A DNA stretch of 64,000 bases from LMUY01 sp965199005 (GTDB lineage: Bacteria > Pseudomonadota > Alphaproteobacteria > Acetobacterales > Acetobacteraceae). Shown here one piece after another: positions 8,692 to 17,869 of this stretch (positions are counted from its first letter, which is position 1; each line of letters starts with the position of its first letter). Position numbers and translations under genes: made by a program. The notes beneath the pieces are model-generated. The model had not been told where the DNA came from. It saw nothing but the letters and a program-made list of their open reading frames with translations, and searched no databases. Location of the stretch: assembly GCA_965199005.1 (NCBI GenBank), contig CBDAQK010000001.1, positions 2,108,001-2,172,000 of the forward strand, read 5' to 3'.

Positions 8692-9023
8692 TGGCGCCAG
8701 GGTACATTCCGGACGCTGGCGATATCGTATGGCTGCAATTCGACCCGCAGGCCGGGCACGAGCAAGCTGGGCATCGGCCGGCCGTGGTGCTCAGCCCGGC
8801 CAGCTACAACGGCCGTGCCGGCATGATTGTCTGCTGCCCGACCACGACGCGGATCAAGGGCTACCCGTTCGAGGTGGCGCTATCAGGGATGCCGGCGAGC
8901 GTCGTCCTAGCCGACCAGGTGAAAAGTCAGGATTGGCGGGCGCGCAAGGCTGCCCGTAAGGGACGGGTCAGTGAGGCGGAGCTGGCCGAAGTGCGGGCCA
9001 AGCTCGTGGCGCTGATCGGATGA
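8685..9023 (+). CDS. mazF: MazF-type endoribonuclease toxin
   Basis: A 112-residue PemK/MazF-fold toxin. The first strand GDIVWLQFDPQAGHEQAGHRPAVVLSP carries the catalytic-type Arg in RPAVVLSP, and CCPTTTRIKGYPFEV provides the conserved Thr and adjacent strand. These toxins cleave mRNA at short sequence motifs and are neutralised by the upstream MazE. The length is normal for the family and no key residue appears to be missing. The start overlaps the mazE stop and the stop is four bases before the hsdR GTG. Toxin, restriction enzyme and downstream genes are therefore probably co-translated. Confidence 0.94.
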   Translation: MVVAPGYIPDAGDIVWLQFDPQAGHEQAGHRPAVVLSPASYNGRAGMIVCCPTTTRIKGYPFEVALSGMPASVVLADQVKSQDWRARKAARKGRVSEAELAEVRAKLVALIG

Positions 9024-9027
9024 TTGA

Positions 9028-11187
9028 GTGACTTCTGAGGCATTCTCCCGCGTGGTCATAGACGCCCAACTCAAGGATGCCGGATGGCACCTGACGGACG
9101 GACGATCGGTGCGGTACGAGGTGATGCTGCCCGAGGGCACCAGGGCAGATTATGTGTTGGGCGACCGCCATGGCCGCGCTTTGGCAGTCTTGGAAGCCAA
9201 GCGTGTTGCCGTTGACCCACTTGGGGCCGAAAAGCAGGCCCGCGACTACGCGGTTCAGCTTGGCCTGCCGTTCATTTTCCTCGCCAACGGCAAGGAGATC
9301 TGGTTCTGGGACCATGAGCGTGAAGCACACCCCCACCAGGTCAAAACCATCTTTGCGCAAACGGACCTGGAGCGGCGCGCGGCATCCCGGCAAACCCAAA
9401 AAGACCTGATCGCGGTCGAGACAGACGGCAAGACTGCCGGCCGGCCTTATCAGCGAGACTGCATCGAGACGCTGTGTCGCGAGATCGTGGCCGGACGACG
9501 GAAGATGCTGGTCGAAATGGCGACCGGAACCGGCAAGACCCGGACCGCCGCCGCCCTCATCAAGCGCCTGTTCGAGGCCGGCATCGTCACCCGCGTGCTG
9601 TTCCTGGTGGATCGCATTCCGCTGGCCCGGCAGACCGAAGATGCCTTTGCGGAGTACCTTCCCGACCTGCCGGCCTACGTGAAGCGGGCCGGACGGCGCT
9701 TCCAGGACGAGAAGCGGATCACGATCACCACCCTGCAAAGCATGGTCAACGACTATGCCGCATATTCATCCGGCTATTTCGACCTGGTGATCTCCGACGA
9801 ATGCCACCGGTCCATCTATGGCAAGTGGTCCGGCGTGCTGAAGCATTTCGACGGCCTGCAAATCGGCCTCACCGCCACCCCATGCGTCGCTTCCCCCGAG
9901 GTCTTGGCGGCTTTGGACGATGCCGAGGACGGCGCATTCGTCCGGGACACGCTGCGCTTCTTCGAGCTGGATCAACCAACTTACAGGTACGGCCTGAAGC
10001 AGGCGATCCAGGAAGGCTTCCTCGTTTCCTATCGGATCTATCACGCGCTGACCGTGAAGACGGCCGCCGAGGGTGGGTTCCCGGTCAGCCGCACCGAGCT
10101 TGATTGGTCGGCAATGGATGCGGCAACAACGCAGGAGCTAGAGGCGCTTTTCGCCAAAGGCGACCCGATTACCGTCGACCCCAACGCCTTGGAACGGCGC
10201 TTCACGATCCCCGAGCGGAACCGCGCCATGGTGCGCGAATTCCGCGATGTCGTCGCCAACGGCTATACGGCGGCGGATGGCGTGCGGCGCTTCCCGCAGG
10301 ATGGCAAGACGATCGTCTTTGCGGTCACCAAACGCCATGCGGCGACGCTCGCCCAGATGTTTGACGATGCCTTCGCCGACCGGAAGCCCTCGGCCGAAAT
10401 CCGCTACGCCGACTTCGTCGTCTCCGACGCCGGCGCCGACGATACCGTGAACGCCATGGACAAGATCAAGCGCTTTAAGAAGGAGCCGTTTCCGCGCATC
10501 CTCGTCTCGGTCAACATGCTCGATACCGGGTTTGACTGCCCCGAGGTCGTCAACCTGGTCATGGCCCGGTTCACCAAATCGGCCATTCTGTATCAACAGA
10601 TGCGGGGCCGCGGCACACGCCGGGCCGATACCATCAAGAAGACCGCGTTCACCATGTTCGATTTTACCGGCGTCGCCGACTTTCATGGTGACGACGAGGA
10701 CGTGCCCGCCGATGGCGGCTTTGTCATCACCGCCAAGAAGCCTGAGCGGGACCCACGCCGCCGCGGGCTGCTGGTCCTGGACATCAATGATCATATCGAC
10801 CCGGCGACCCGCGGCTGGGTCACGCTGGACGAGAACGGCAACGAGCAGCACGGCGCGCCAGCAATCGACCCACGCGCGGCCGAGCTGGGCGCCCGGTTCG
10901 AGGCATGGCTGTTGGCACAGACGGCGCTGACCCCCGACCGCGAACGGATGCTGCGCATGGTTGGCGAAGTCATACGCGCGAATCCCAGCGACTTGGTGAG
11001 CTTCGAGGCCTACCACTTCGCCAATGATCCGTTCCGTGGTGCCGGCGGCCGCCGCGCGGCCGAGCGGCTGTTCGACGGCGCCGCCGGGCTCGAGGCGATC
11101 CTGGCCAGCTTGAATGCAGCGGTGTTTGTACCGGGACAGCCCGCCGCTCCTGCAGCGTCCCCCGCCCACCCGGCCGGAGCAAGCTGA
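9028..11187 (+). CDS. hsdR: Type I restriction enzyme, restriction/translocase subunit HsdR
   Basis: A 719-residue HsdR. The N-terminal PD-(D/E)xK nuclease domain includes TRADYVLGDRHGRALAVLEAKR (about residues 31-58, Asp and E-x-K ligands). The SF2 motor has Walker A ATGTGKT (about 164-170), DECHRS (about 256), LTATP (about 281) and arginine-finger-type QQMRGRGTRR. The C-terminus matches the EcoEI-type HsdR tail. It cleaves unmodified DNA after ATP-driven translocation, in complex with HsdM and HsdS. The GTG start at 9028 is four bases past mazF. The TGA overlaps the hsdM ATG by one base. Confidence 0.95.
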   Translation: MTSEAFSRVVIDAQLKDAGWHLTDGRSVRYEVMLPEGTRADYVLGDRHGRALAVLEAKRVAVDPLGAEKQARDYAVQLGLPFIFLANGKEIWFWDHEREAHPHQVKTIFAQTDLERRAASRQTQKDLIAVETDGKTAGRPYQRDCIETLCREIVAGRRKMLVEMATGTGKTRTAAALIKRLFEAGIVTRVLFLVDRIPLARQTEDAFAEYLPDLPAYVKRAGRRFQDEKRITITTLQSMVNDYAAYSSGYFDLVISDECHRSIYGKWSGVLKHFDGLQIGLTATPCVASPEVLAALDDAEDGAFVRDTLRFFELDQPTYRYGLKQAIQEGFLVSYRIYHALTVKTAAEGGFPVSRTELDWSAMDAATTQELEALFAKGDPITVDPNALERRFTIPERNRAMVREFRDVVANGYTAADGVRRFPQDGKTIVFAVTKRHAATLAQMFDDAFADRKPSAEIRYADFVVSDAGADDTVNAMDKIKRFKKEPFPRILVSVNMLDTGFDCPEVVNLVMARFTKSAILYQQMRGRGTRRADTIKKTAFTMFDFTGVADFHGDDEDVPADGGFVITAKKPERDPRRRGLLVLDINDHIDPATRGWVTLDENGNEQHGAPAIDPRAAELGARFEAWLLAQTALTPDRERMLRMVGEVIRANPSDLVSFEAYHFANDPFRGAGGRRAAERLFDGAAGLEAILASLNAAVFVPGQPAAPAASPAHPAGAS

Positions 11188-12809
11188 TGCCGTTTACGCC
11201 CGAGATGCGCCGCGGCATCGACCAGGTCCGGGATTACCTATACGGCGGCGGCTATCCGGACCCGGTCAGCAACGCCGAGCAGCTCTCATTCCTGTTCTTC
11301 TTCTACCTGATCGAAGGGCTCGACCAGGAGAACGCTGACCGCGCCCGTGCAGCCAGGCGGGCGCATGAAAGCCTGTTCGCCGGGCTGCCCTGGATGCTGC
11401 GAAACCCGCTGAATGCCCCGTCGAAAAGCCAGGCGGCCATTCCCCGCGACCGGCTCCGCTGGAGCGTATGGGCGCGCGGCATGAGCGGCGCCTCCCTGGT
11501 GACGTTCGTCCGTGATGAGGTGTTCCCGTTCTACGCGGAAGTCGCCGAGCGGTCCGCCGTCAACTTCATGGATGGCGCCCGCCTCGTCATCGACGAGCCG
11601 ACCGTGCTGGCCCAGGTGGTCACCCTGATCGACCGCCTCGGCCTGGACGACGCGGACGCGGACACGAAAGGCGACCTGTTCGAGCACATCCTGAAGCAGA
11701 TCAAACAGGCCGGCGAGCTCGGACAGTTCCGCACGCCACGCCACATCATCCGCGCCATCGTCGCTATGATCGATCCGCAGATCGGCGAGACCGTCTATGA
11801 CCCGGCGGCGGGCACCGCCGGCTTCCTGGTCGCCGCCTTCAACCACATCCGGCTGGCCAACTCCGCTCATGTCGAAGAGGTGGAGCAGGACGGCAAGCGC
11901 ATCCGCCGCGGCCATGGCGAGCGGCTGACCTCAGCGCAATGGACTATCCTGAACAACGCTACGTTCTACGGCAACGACGTGGACCCCAAGATGGTCCACC
12001 TAGCGACCATGAACCTGACGCTGCGCGGGTTGGCCAAAGTACGGATCAACAAGCGCAATGTGCTGACCACCAGCCTGGACCGGGAGGCCCGGGCGGCCCA
12101 GGGTCTGCCCACCGATGGCCACCACGTGGTGCTGGCCAACCCGCCCTTTTCCGGCCGGGTCGATCGCGATCGGATTGTCGATGACGTGAAGATCGGCACG
12201 TCAACGGCAACCGAGCTGCTGTTCGTGAAATACATGGTCGACAACCTCGCACCCGGCGGGCGCTGCGGCGTGGTGGTGCCAGAGGGTGTGCTGTTCGGTT
12301 CGACCGGCGCGCACAAGGAACTGCGCCGCATCCTGATGCAGAACAATCGGGTCCAGGCGGTGCTGTCGCTGCCTGGCGGCGTGTTCCAGCCCTATTCTGG
12401 CGTCAAGACCTCCGTGCTGGTGTTCACCAAGGGTGGACGGACGGAGCAGGTGATGTTCCTGCACGCCAGCAATGATGGCTTCAAGCTGGACGCAAACCAC
12501 GAGCAGCCGATCGAGGCCGACGACCTTCCCGACCTCACCGCCGCCTTCAACAGCCGCGCCGAGAAGTTGGCCAACTGGCAGAGCCGTGACGTGGAACTGC
12601 CCTGGACGGAAAACTGGTGGTTCGCGGATGCGGGCACCATCGGGGCGCAGGAATTCAACCTCTCCGCTTCCCGCTACCGGCCTGAAAGCCGTGAGGCGGC
12701 AGAGCACCGCAATCCCCGCGAACTGCTCGCCGAGCTTCGCGACGAAACGGCGGCGATCCTTGGCGACATCGAAGCGCTGGCGGCGGAACTCGGGGAGCCG
12801 GTGGTTTGA
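11187..12809 (+). CDS. hsdM: Type I restriction-modification methyltransferase subunit HsdM
   Basis: A 540-residue N6-adenine methyltransferase. It has an HsdM N-terminal helical domain (RRGIDQVRDYLYGGGYPDPV onward), the SAM-binding motif I YDPAAGTAGFLVAAF at about residue 204, and the catalytic motif IV NPPFSG at about residue 318. With HsdS it modifies the recognition sequence and protects host DNA. The C-terminal extension with ALAAELGEPVV is predicted helical and would contact HsdS. It overlaps hsdR by 1 base and hsdS by 4 bases. Confidence 0.96.
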   Translation: MPFTPEMRRGIDQVRDYLYGGGYPDPVSNAEQLSFLFFFYLIEGLDQENADRARAARRAHESLFAGLPWMLRNPLNAPSKSQAAIPRDRLRWSVWARGMSGASLVTFVRDEVFPFYAEVAERSAVNFMDGARLVIDEPTVLAQVVTLIDRLGLDDADADTKGDLFEHILKQIKQAGELGQFRTPRHIIRAIVAMIDPQIGETVYDPAAGTAGFLVAAFNHIRLANSAHVEEVEQDGKRIRRGHGERLTSAQWTILNNATFYGNDVDPKMVHLATMNLTLRGLAKVRINKRNVLTTSLDREARAAQGLPTDGHHVVLANPPFSGRVDRDRIVDDVKIGTSTATELLFVKYMVDNLAPGGRCGVVVPEGVLFGSTGAHKELRRILMQNNRVQAVLSLPGGVFQPYSGVKTSVLVFTKGGRTEQVMFLHASNDGFKLDANHEQPIEADDLPDLTAAFNSRAEKLANWQSRDVELPWTENWWFADAGTIGAQEFNLSASRYRPESREAAEHRNPRELLAELRDETAAILGDIEALAAELGEPVV

Positions 12810-14032
12810 CCAACTGGCCTGTAGTCAGACTGTCTGACGTTGCCACACTGTCCAGCGGCGGAACGCCGAGCAAAGCTAAATCGGCGTTTTGGGATGGTGA
12901 TATCCCTTGGGTGTCACCCAAAGACATGAAATCCAACCACATCATAGATGCGGAGGACAAAATCACGCGCACCGCGGTGTCTGAGAGCGCAGCCAGGATC
13001 GTGGGGCCAAATTCCGTGCTCGTCGTGGTTCGGTCCGGGATTTTGGCTCACACATTTCCGGTTGCCACCCTCGCCCGCGAGGTGTCGTTCAACCAGGACA
13101 TCAAGGCGATCACGCCGAAGAATGGGTCTTTGCTGCCCACGTTTTTGTTCTGGGTACTAAGGGGTCAAGAGGCGCAAATCCTAAGGATTGGCGTAAAAAA
13201 AGGCGCTACAGTTCATAGCCTCGCGAACGGTTTTCTTGAGGCACTGTGTTTCCTTCTTCCGCCCCTCGACGAGCAGCGGCGAATTGTAGGATTATTGGAC
13301 CGGGCGGCGGAGATCAGGCGCCGCGCCGACGCCGCCCGCACCAAGGCCCGCGCCATCATTCCCGCCCTCTTCCTCGATACCTTCGGTGAACTCGTCTCCA
13401 GTTGGCGTGAGGTCGCAATCGGCGAAATCTTAGCCCGCAGTGACAACGCCATCCGCACTGGGCCGTTCGGAAGCCAACTCAAGCACTCTGAATTCACCAA
13501 TGAGGGCGTGCCGGTTCTCGGCATTGACAATGTTGTCGACAATGAATTCAAGTGGGGGAAGCCGCGGCATCTCCCAGCAGCAAGATACGAGGCCTTTAAG
13601 CGGTTTCGCGTATTCCCAGGGGACGTTGTTGTCACAATCATGGGAACGACCGGTCGTGTCATAGTTGCCCCAAACGATTTACCTGAGTGTATGAATACTA
13701 AGCATTTGTGCGCGTTCACGCTTGATCGTTCATTAGCCCACCCGCGATTTGTTTGGGGAGCTCTCCTGTTTGATGCCCGCGTGCGCGCACAGGCGCGCGG
13801 GCAAGCGAACGGACAAATTATGGAGGGCTGGAATATGGGCATCGTAAAGTCAATCCGCCTTCGCCTTCCTCCGCTTCCGCTCCAAACTGCCTTCGCCGAA
13901 CAGGCTGAGCGCCTTGAATCTCTCGCCCGTTACCTCGACGCCGCCGCCGCCAAGGCGGACGCCATGGCCGCGGGGCTGTCGGCGGAGGTGTTCGGCAGCC
14001 CGGCCTCGCCGGCCCGGCGCTATGCCGCTTGA
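12806..14032 (+). CDS. hsdS: Type I restriction-modification specificity subunit HsdS
   Basis: A 408-residue subunit with two target-recognition domains. The first opens WPVVRLSDVATLSSGGTPS and ends at the helical spacer LPPLDEQRRIVGLLDRAAEI. The second opens SWREVAIGEILARSDNAIRTG and ends LPPLPLQTAFAEQAERLESL. The two spacers are the predicted coiled coils that set the distance between half-sites. Base composition drops inside both recognition domains (about 12950-13200 and 13480-13850), as expected for modules that are exchanged horizontally. The TTG start at 12806 overlaps the hsdM stop (TTGA). The last 11 bases overlap darT. The DNA target cannot be read from sequence. Confidence 0.94.
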   Translation: MTNWPVVRLSDVATLSSGGTPSKAKSAFWDGDIPWVSPKDMKSNHIIDAEDKITRTAVSESAARIVGPNSVLVVVRSGILAHTFPVATLAREVSFNQDIKAITPKNGSLLPTFLFWVLRGQEAQILRIGVKKGATVHSLANGFLEALCFLLPPLDEQRRIVGLLDRAAEIRRRADAARTKARAIIPALFLDTFGELVSSWREVAIGEILARSDNAIRTGPFGSQLKHSEFTNEGVPVLGIDNVVDNEFKWGKPRHLPAARYEAFKRFRVFPGDVVVTIMGTTGRVIVAPNDLPECMNTKHLCAFTLDRSLAHPRFVWGALLFDARVRAQARGQANGQIMEGWNMGIVKSIRLRLPPLPLQTAFAEQAERLESLARYLDAAAAKADAMAAGLSAEVFGSPASPARRYAA

Positions 14033-14666
14033 CCTCACCGCCAAGCGCGGCCTGCTCTTTCGCATCACGCATGTCGCCAATCTGCCATGGCTGCTCCGCC
14101 ACGGCCTCCACGCGGCGCACGGCCAAATCGCCGATCCCAACTTCGTCGCGATCGGCAACCCCGACTTGATCGACAAGCGCACCCGCCGTGTCGTCCCGCT
14201 TCCACCCGGCGGCGTGCTGTCGGACTACATCCCTTTCTACTTCACGCCGAAATCGCCGATGCTGCTGAACATCAAGACCGGCTATAGCGGGATCACGAAG
14301 CGGCCGAACGAGGACATCGCGATTCTCGTCTCGTCGTGTCAGCACATGGCCGCACAGGGAGTGAGGATGCTCTACACCGATCGCCACGCCTACACAGTGA
14401 CGGCAGAGTGGACGGCCGACGCCGACGATCTGGCCGCCTTGATCGACTGGGACATCTTGCGGCGGCACGACTTCGCGCGCAGCGATGCCTATCCCGACAA
14501 GATGGAGCGTTACCAGGCCGAGGCGCTCGCCCACCGCCACGTACCACCCGCAGCGCTGCTTGGGATCGGGTGCGTGTCCGACCGCGTTGGCTCGGCTATC
14601 GAGCAGGTGGTTCAGACTTCGGGCGCAGCGGTAAAAGTGTTCTCACGACCAGGGTGGTATTTCTGA
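14022..14666 (+). CDS. darT: DarT ssDNA thymidine ADP-ribosyltransferase toxin
   Basis: A 214-residue DarT (DUF4433) protein. Family landmarks are FRITHVANLPWLLRHGL (the YHITHxxNL-like NAD-pocket opening), DYIPFYFTPKSPML, and MERYQAEALAHRHVP. The last of these holds the catalytic glutamate in the context seen in characterised DarT enzymes (R-x-Q-A-E-x-L-V-H). DarT ADP-ribosylates thymidine in single-stranded DNA and blocks replication, acting in phage defence. The ATG at 14022 lies inside the end of hsdS and its TGA overlaps the darG ATG, so expression is tied to the restriction system. Confidence 0.95.
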   Translation: MPLDLTAKRGLLFRITHVANLPWLLRHGLHAAHGQIADPNFVAIGNPDLIDKRTRRVVPLPPGGVLSDYIPFYFTPKSPMLLNIKTGYSGITKRPNEDIAILVSSCQHMAAQGVRMLYTDRHAYTVTAEWTADADDLAALIDWDILRRHDFARSDAYPDKMERYQAEALAHRHVPPAALLGIGCVSDRVGSAIEQVVQTSGAAVKVFSRPGWYF

Positions 14667-15757
14667 TGATCCGCTTCACACAGGGCAACCTCCTCGAGGC
14701 CGAGGCCGAGGCGCTGGTCAACACCGTCAACACGGTTGGCGTCAGCGGCAAGGGTATCGCCCTGATGTTCAAGGAGGCTTTTCCAGAAAACTTTCGTGCC
14801 TACGAGGCGGCGAGCAAGGCCGGCCATATCGCGCCGGGCGGGCTGTTCATCACCGAGCGCCATGACATGCTCGGCCCTCGCTACATCATCAATTTCGCCA
14901 CCAAGCAGCACTGGCGTCACCCCTCCAAGCTCGCCTGGATCAAGGAAGGCCTGAAGGCCTTGCGACGCGAAGTCGAGGCCCGCGGTATTCGGTCGATCGC
15001 AATCCCGCCGCTCGGGGCAGGCAACGGCGGCCTGCAATGGACCGACGTTCGGCCGCTGATTGAGGACGCGCTGCGCGATGTCGCGACAGACATCATCGTG
15101 TTCGAACCCACACAGACATACCAGAATGTGGTGAAGCGCCAGGGCGTCGAGAAGCTGACGCCCGCGCGTGCGCTGATGGCGGAGATGATCCGCCGCTATG
15201 AGATCCTCGGCTTCGATTGCTCGATGCTCGAAGCCCAGAAACTCGCCTGGTTCCTGAGTCGCGCGATCGAGCGCGCGGGGCTCGTCAATCCGGTCGCGGA
15301 CGACTTCGCTGCCAACCGCTACGGACCTTATTCTGAGAAGGTCCGGCATCTGCTGAACAGCCTGGACGGCAGTTATCTGGAGTGCGAGCGCCGCGTGGCC
15401 GACGCGCGGCCGTTCGATGCCATCCGTTTTCGGCACGATCGGCAGGACAGGATCAGCGCCTACCTCACCGCTCCGGATGCGAGCCCGTATCGGCCAGCGC
15501 TCGACCAGGCAAGCGACCTCATCGACGGTTTCCAATCTCCGCACGGGCTAGAACTGCTCGCAACGATCGACTGGCTGCACGGCGAGAGCCGTGTTCCCCT
15601 TGAGACCGATGCTATGATCGTGGCGATCGCTTCCTGGACCGGCCCCGAGGGCGCAGCCGAACGCAAGGCCGGGATGTTCACCCGGCACCACGTCGAGGTA
15701 GCAGTGCAGCGACTTGCCGCTGCCAACGACCTTGGGCTGGGCGGGCACTCGGCATAG
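14666..15757 (+). CDS. darG: DarG macrodomain antitoxin
   Basis: A 363-residue antitoxin. The N-terminal macrodomain (residues 1-155) shows QGNLLEAEAEALVNTVNTVG, GKGIALMFKEAFP and IPPLGAGNGGLQW, the ADP-ribose-binding and hydrolase elements that remove the DNA modification made by DarT. The C-terminal half (about 160-363; RYEILGFDCSMLEAQKLAWF and FAANRYGPYSEKVRHLLNSL) is the domain that binds and inhibits DarT directly. The length matches the two-domain DarG type. It is the last gene of the mazE-to-darG operon; no strong terminator hairpin is visible after the stop. Confidence 0.94.
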   Translation: MIRFTQGNLLEAEAEALVNTVNTVGVSGKGIALMFKEAFPENFRAYEAASKAGHIAPGGLFITERHDMLGPRYIINFATKQHWRHPSKLAWIKEGLKALRREVEARGIRSIAIPPLGAGNGGLQWTDVRPLIEDALRDVATDIIVFEPTQTYQNVVKRQGVEKLTPARALMAEMIRRYEILGFDCSMLEAQKLAWFLSRAIERAGLVNPVADDFAANRYGPYSEKVRHLLNSLDGSYLECERRVADARPFDAIRFRHDRQDRISAYLTAPDASPYRPALDQASDLIDGFQSPHGLELLATIDWLHGESRVPLETDAMIVAIASWTGPEGAAERKAGMFTRHHVEVAVQRLAAANDLGLGGHSA

Positions 15758-15897
15758 CCGTTCTGCAGGGGAGCGAGAAGCGACCGCTTACAAGCCGTAT
15801 GTTTGCTCGAGATCCTAAGGCGCTTGCGTCAAGCGGAATAAAATTGGTTGTAATTTGACGACATAGTGGCAAGGTGCCGTGGAAAGGACCCGCTCCA

Positions 15898-16641
15898 ATG
15901 CCTGATGGCGCACTCGACATACTCCCGGACCAAACCATGGTGCTGGAAGATCTGCGGGGGCTGCTGCCCGCACTGCGCCAGGCAGTTTTCAGTGCTAAGG
16001 GCAGACGCGACCGCAATCCGTCCGACAATCTTCTCGTGCACACCGCCACGACCACAGCAAGCTGTATGGTCAATTACATGGTGACCGAGGCCCGGCTTGC
16101 CTTCTCCGATGAGCCGCGGGTTTCGTTTAAGGAGGACGAGGAGACCTGGCTCGTCATCGACCAACGCTACGATATGCGTTTCAAGAAGCTGGTCGACGGG
16201 GGCACGCCCCAAAATGCCGATACGCGGCGGCAGCGCCAGATTACGTCGCAGCGATCACTTCCCGGCTTCCACCTTATCCGACTCAATGTGGGGTGGGATG
16301 AGGACTTCCAGGGTACCTTCAGAGTGCTCATGTCATTCAGCAATGGCATGCGGTCTGTAGGCTGGTGCGTAGAGTTGCGCGATGATGGCGTCTACTCGAT
16401 GGTGGGCGACCCGCTCCTTCCCTTTGTCGACGGACTGCCGATGGTGCGGCCTCCGCATGATCCGTTTGACCTGACCAGCGCAGCCGAGCCGGACGAGCAA
16501 ATGCCTATGCGCCGGGTGAAGCCGAGGACCATCCCCGCTCCTGCCGAGGAGGAGGGGCATCCGCGCCGGGTGAAGCCGGCGATTTTGATCGCCGATCCGA
16601 ATCCTGCGGGCGATCTGCCCGCACGCCAGGGCGATGAGTGA
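15898..16641 (+). CDS. Unknown protein paired with an XRE/ImmA peptidase
   Basis: A 247-residue protein with no family I recognise. The ATG at 15898 is preceded by GGAAAGGA at 15881-15888; a GTG at 15874 is the alternative. The first 170 residues look like a compact alpha/beta domain (FHLIRLNVGWDEDFQGTFRV, RSVGWCVELRDDGVYSMVGD). The C-terminal tail is low-complexity and repeats a short motif: MRRVKPRTI and then PRRVKPAIL. It overlaps the next gene by eight bases. The pairing with an HTH-plus-ImmA protein suggests a two-gene toxin-antitoxin or stress module in which the downstream peptidase could cleave this protein. That is inference from context only. Confidence 0.75.
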   Translation: MPDGALDILPDQTMVLEDLRGLLPALRQAVFSAKGRRDRNPSDNLLVHTATTTASCMVNYMVTEARLAFSDEPRVSFKEDEETWLVIDQRYDMRFKKLVDGGTPQNADTRRQRQITSQRSLPGFHLIRLNVGWDEDFQGTFRVLMSFSNGMRSVGWCVELRDDGVYSMVGDPLLPFVDGLPMVRPPHDPFDLTSAAEPDEQMPMRRVKPRTIPAPAEEEGHPRRVKPAILIADPNPAGDLPARQGDE

Positions 16642-17755
16642 CGGGACATCCCCGAACCGCGAGATGCTGGTTCTCGCGCGTCAATCGCGGGGACTGACTC
16701 AGACCGAACTGGCATACAAGCTCAACGTCTCTCAAGCGCAAATCTCGAAGATTGAGAACGGCCTGGACGTGCCCGACGCCCGCCTCGTGGAGCGCTACGC
16801 CGCGGCCCTAGACTACCGACCCTCCTTCTTTTTTCAGAAAGGTGCCTTGCTCGGCTTGCCGCCATACCATTACCGCAAGCGGGCGAAGCTCGGCGCCAAG
16901 AGGCTGGATGCAATTCATGCGGAGCTGAACATCCGGCGAATGCAGTTGCAGACGCTGATTAGATCGGCCGAGTTGGACACGCCCAAAGCGCTTCCCAGCT
17001 TACATCTCGATGCCTTTGATGGAGATAGCGCCGAGGTAGCCCGGGTAGTGCGCGAGCACTGGTTGCTGCCGAGAGGTCCATTGAAGGATGTCACGCGGGC
17101 CGTCGAGAATGCTGGCGTGCTCGTTGTGGCCTGCAATTTTGGGACCGACCTCCTCGATGGGCTGAGCTTGCGCGTCGAGGGCTTGCCCCCGATGATCTTC
17201 CTGCGGGCCGACATGCCCGGCGACCGTTACAGGTTCACTCTGGCTCACGAATTGGGCCATCTCGTGCTCCATTGGTATAGCCCAGGGTCCGACGACCAGA
17301 TGGAACGGGAGGCGCACAGGTTTGCCGGCGCGTTCCTGATGCCGTCGCACGACATTGGTCCTTACCTATCCGGCCTAAGCCTAAGCAAGCTGATGATGCT
17401 GAAGCAGGCGTGGGGCGTCTCGATGCAGGCCATCCTGCTCCGTTCCAAGGACCTCGGGGTCTTGGCGGAGAAACAGTACGAGAGCCTATGGCGTCAGATC
17501 AGTCGCGCCGGCTACCGGCGCAGCGAACCAATAGAGGTGCCACGCGAGCGCCCCACCCTGCTCACCGAAATCGTCGAAATGCACCTTGACGACCTAGGTT
17601 ACGCCATTGAGGACGTGAGTCGCCTTTTGCACCTGAACGTCGCCGAGTTTGTGACCCTCTTCCTCGGAGGATCGTCGAGAATTCGCGCCCTGCCCACAAG
17701 CGACGAAATCACCGCAACACCATTGCGTGGGCGTTTTTGGCCTCGCGCCGTGTGA
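16634..17755 (+). CDS. XRE-family regulator fused to ImmA/IrrE-type metallopeptidase
   Basis: A 373-residue two-domain protein. Residues about 10-65 form an XRE helix-turn-helix (LARQSRGLTQTELAYKLNVS, QAQISKIENGL). The C-terminal domain is an ImmA/IrrE (COG2856) zinc peptidase with LAHELGHLVLHW at about residue 203 and the downstream glutamate in EREAHRFAGAFLMP. Family members cleave a DNA-binding repressor or an antitoxin partner. Here the HTH is fused, so it may bind its own promoter and act on the upstream overlapping protein. The eight-base overlap with the 15898 gene supports co-expression. Confidence 0.92.
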   Translation: MSDGTSPNREMLVLARQSRGLTQTELAYKLNVSQAQISKIENGLDVPDARLVERYAAALDYRPSFFFQKGALLGLPPYHYRKRAKLGAKRLDAIHAELNIRRMQLQTLIRSAELDTPKALPSLHLDAFDGDSAEVARVVREHWLLPRGPLKDVTRAVENAGVLVVACNFGTDLLDGLSLRVEGLPPMIFLRADMPGDRYRFTLAHELGHLVLHWYSPGSDDQMEREAHRFAGAFLMPSHDIGPYLSGLSLSKLMMLKQAWGVSMQAILLRSKDLGVLAEKQYESLWRQISRAGYRRSEPIEVPRERPTLLTEIVEMHLDDLGYAIEDVSRLLHLNVAEFVTLFLGGSSRIRALPTSDEITATPLRGRFWPRAV

Positions 17756-17869
17756 ACCCTCGGGCAGCCAATGGCGGAGATCGAGGAAGTGAGCGATGCA
17801 GGACATGTCCACAAAGGACGAATCTTAGCAGGATTAAGATCTACGGGGAATCGGCAACGTGCCATTCGT

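Noticed and set aside
15822..15844. TTGCGT and TAAAAT before the 15898 gene as promoter
   Set aside because: Spacing of about 11-12 bases is too short for a sigma70 promoter.
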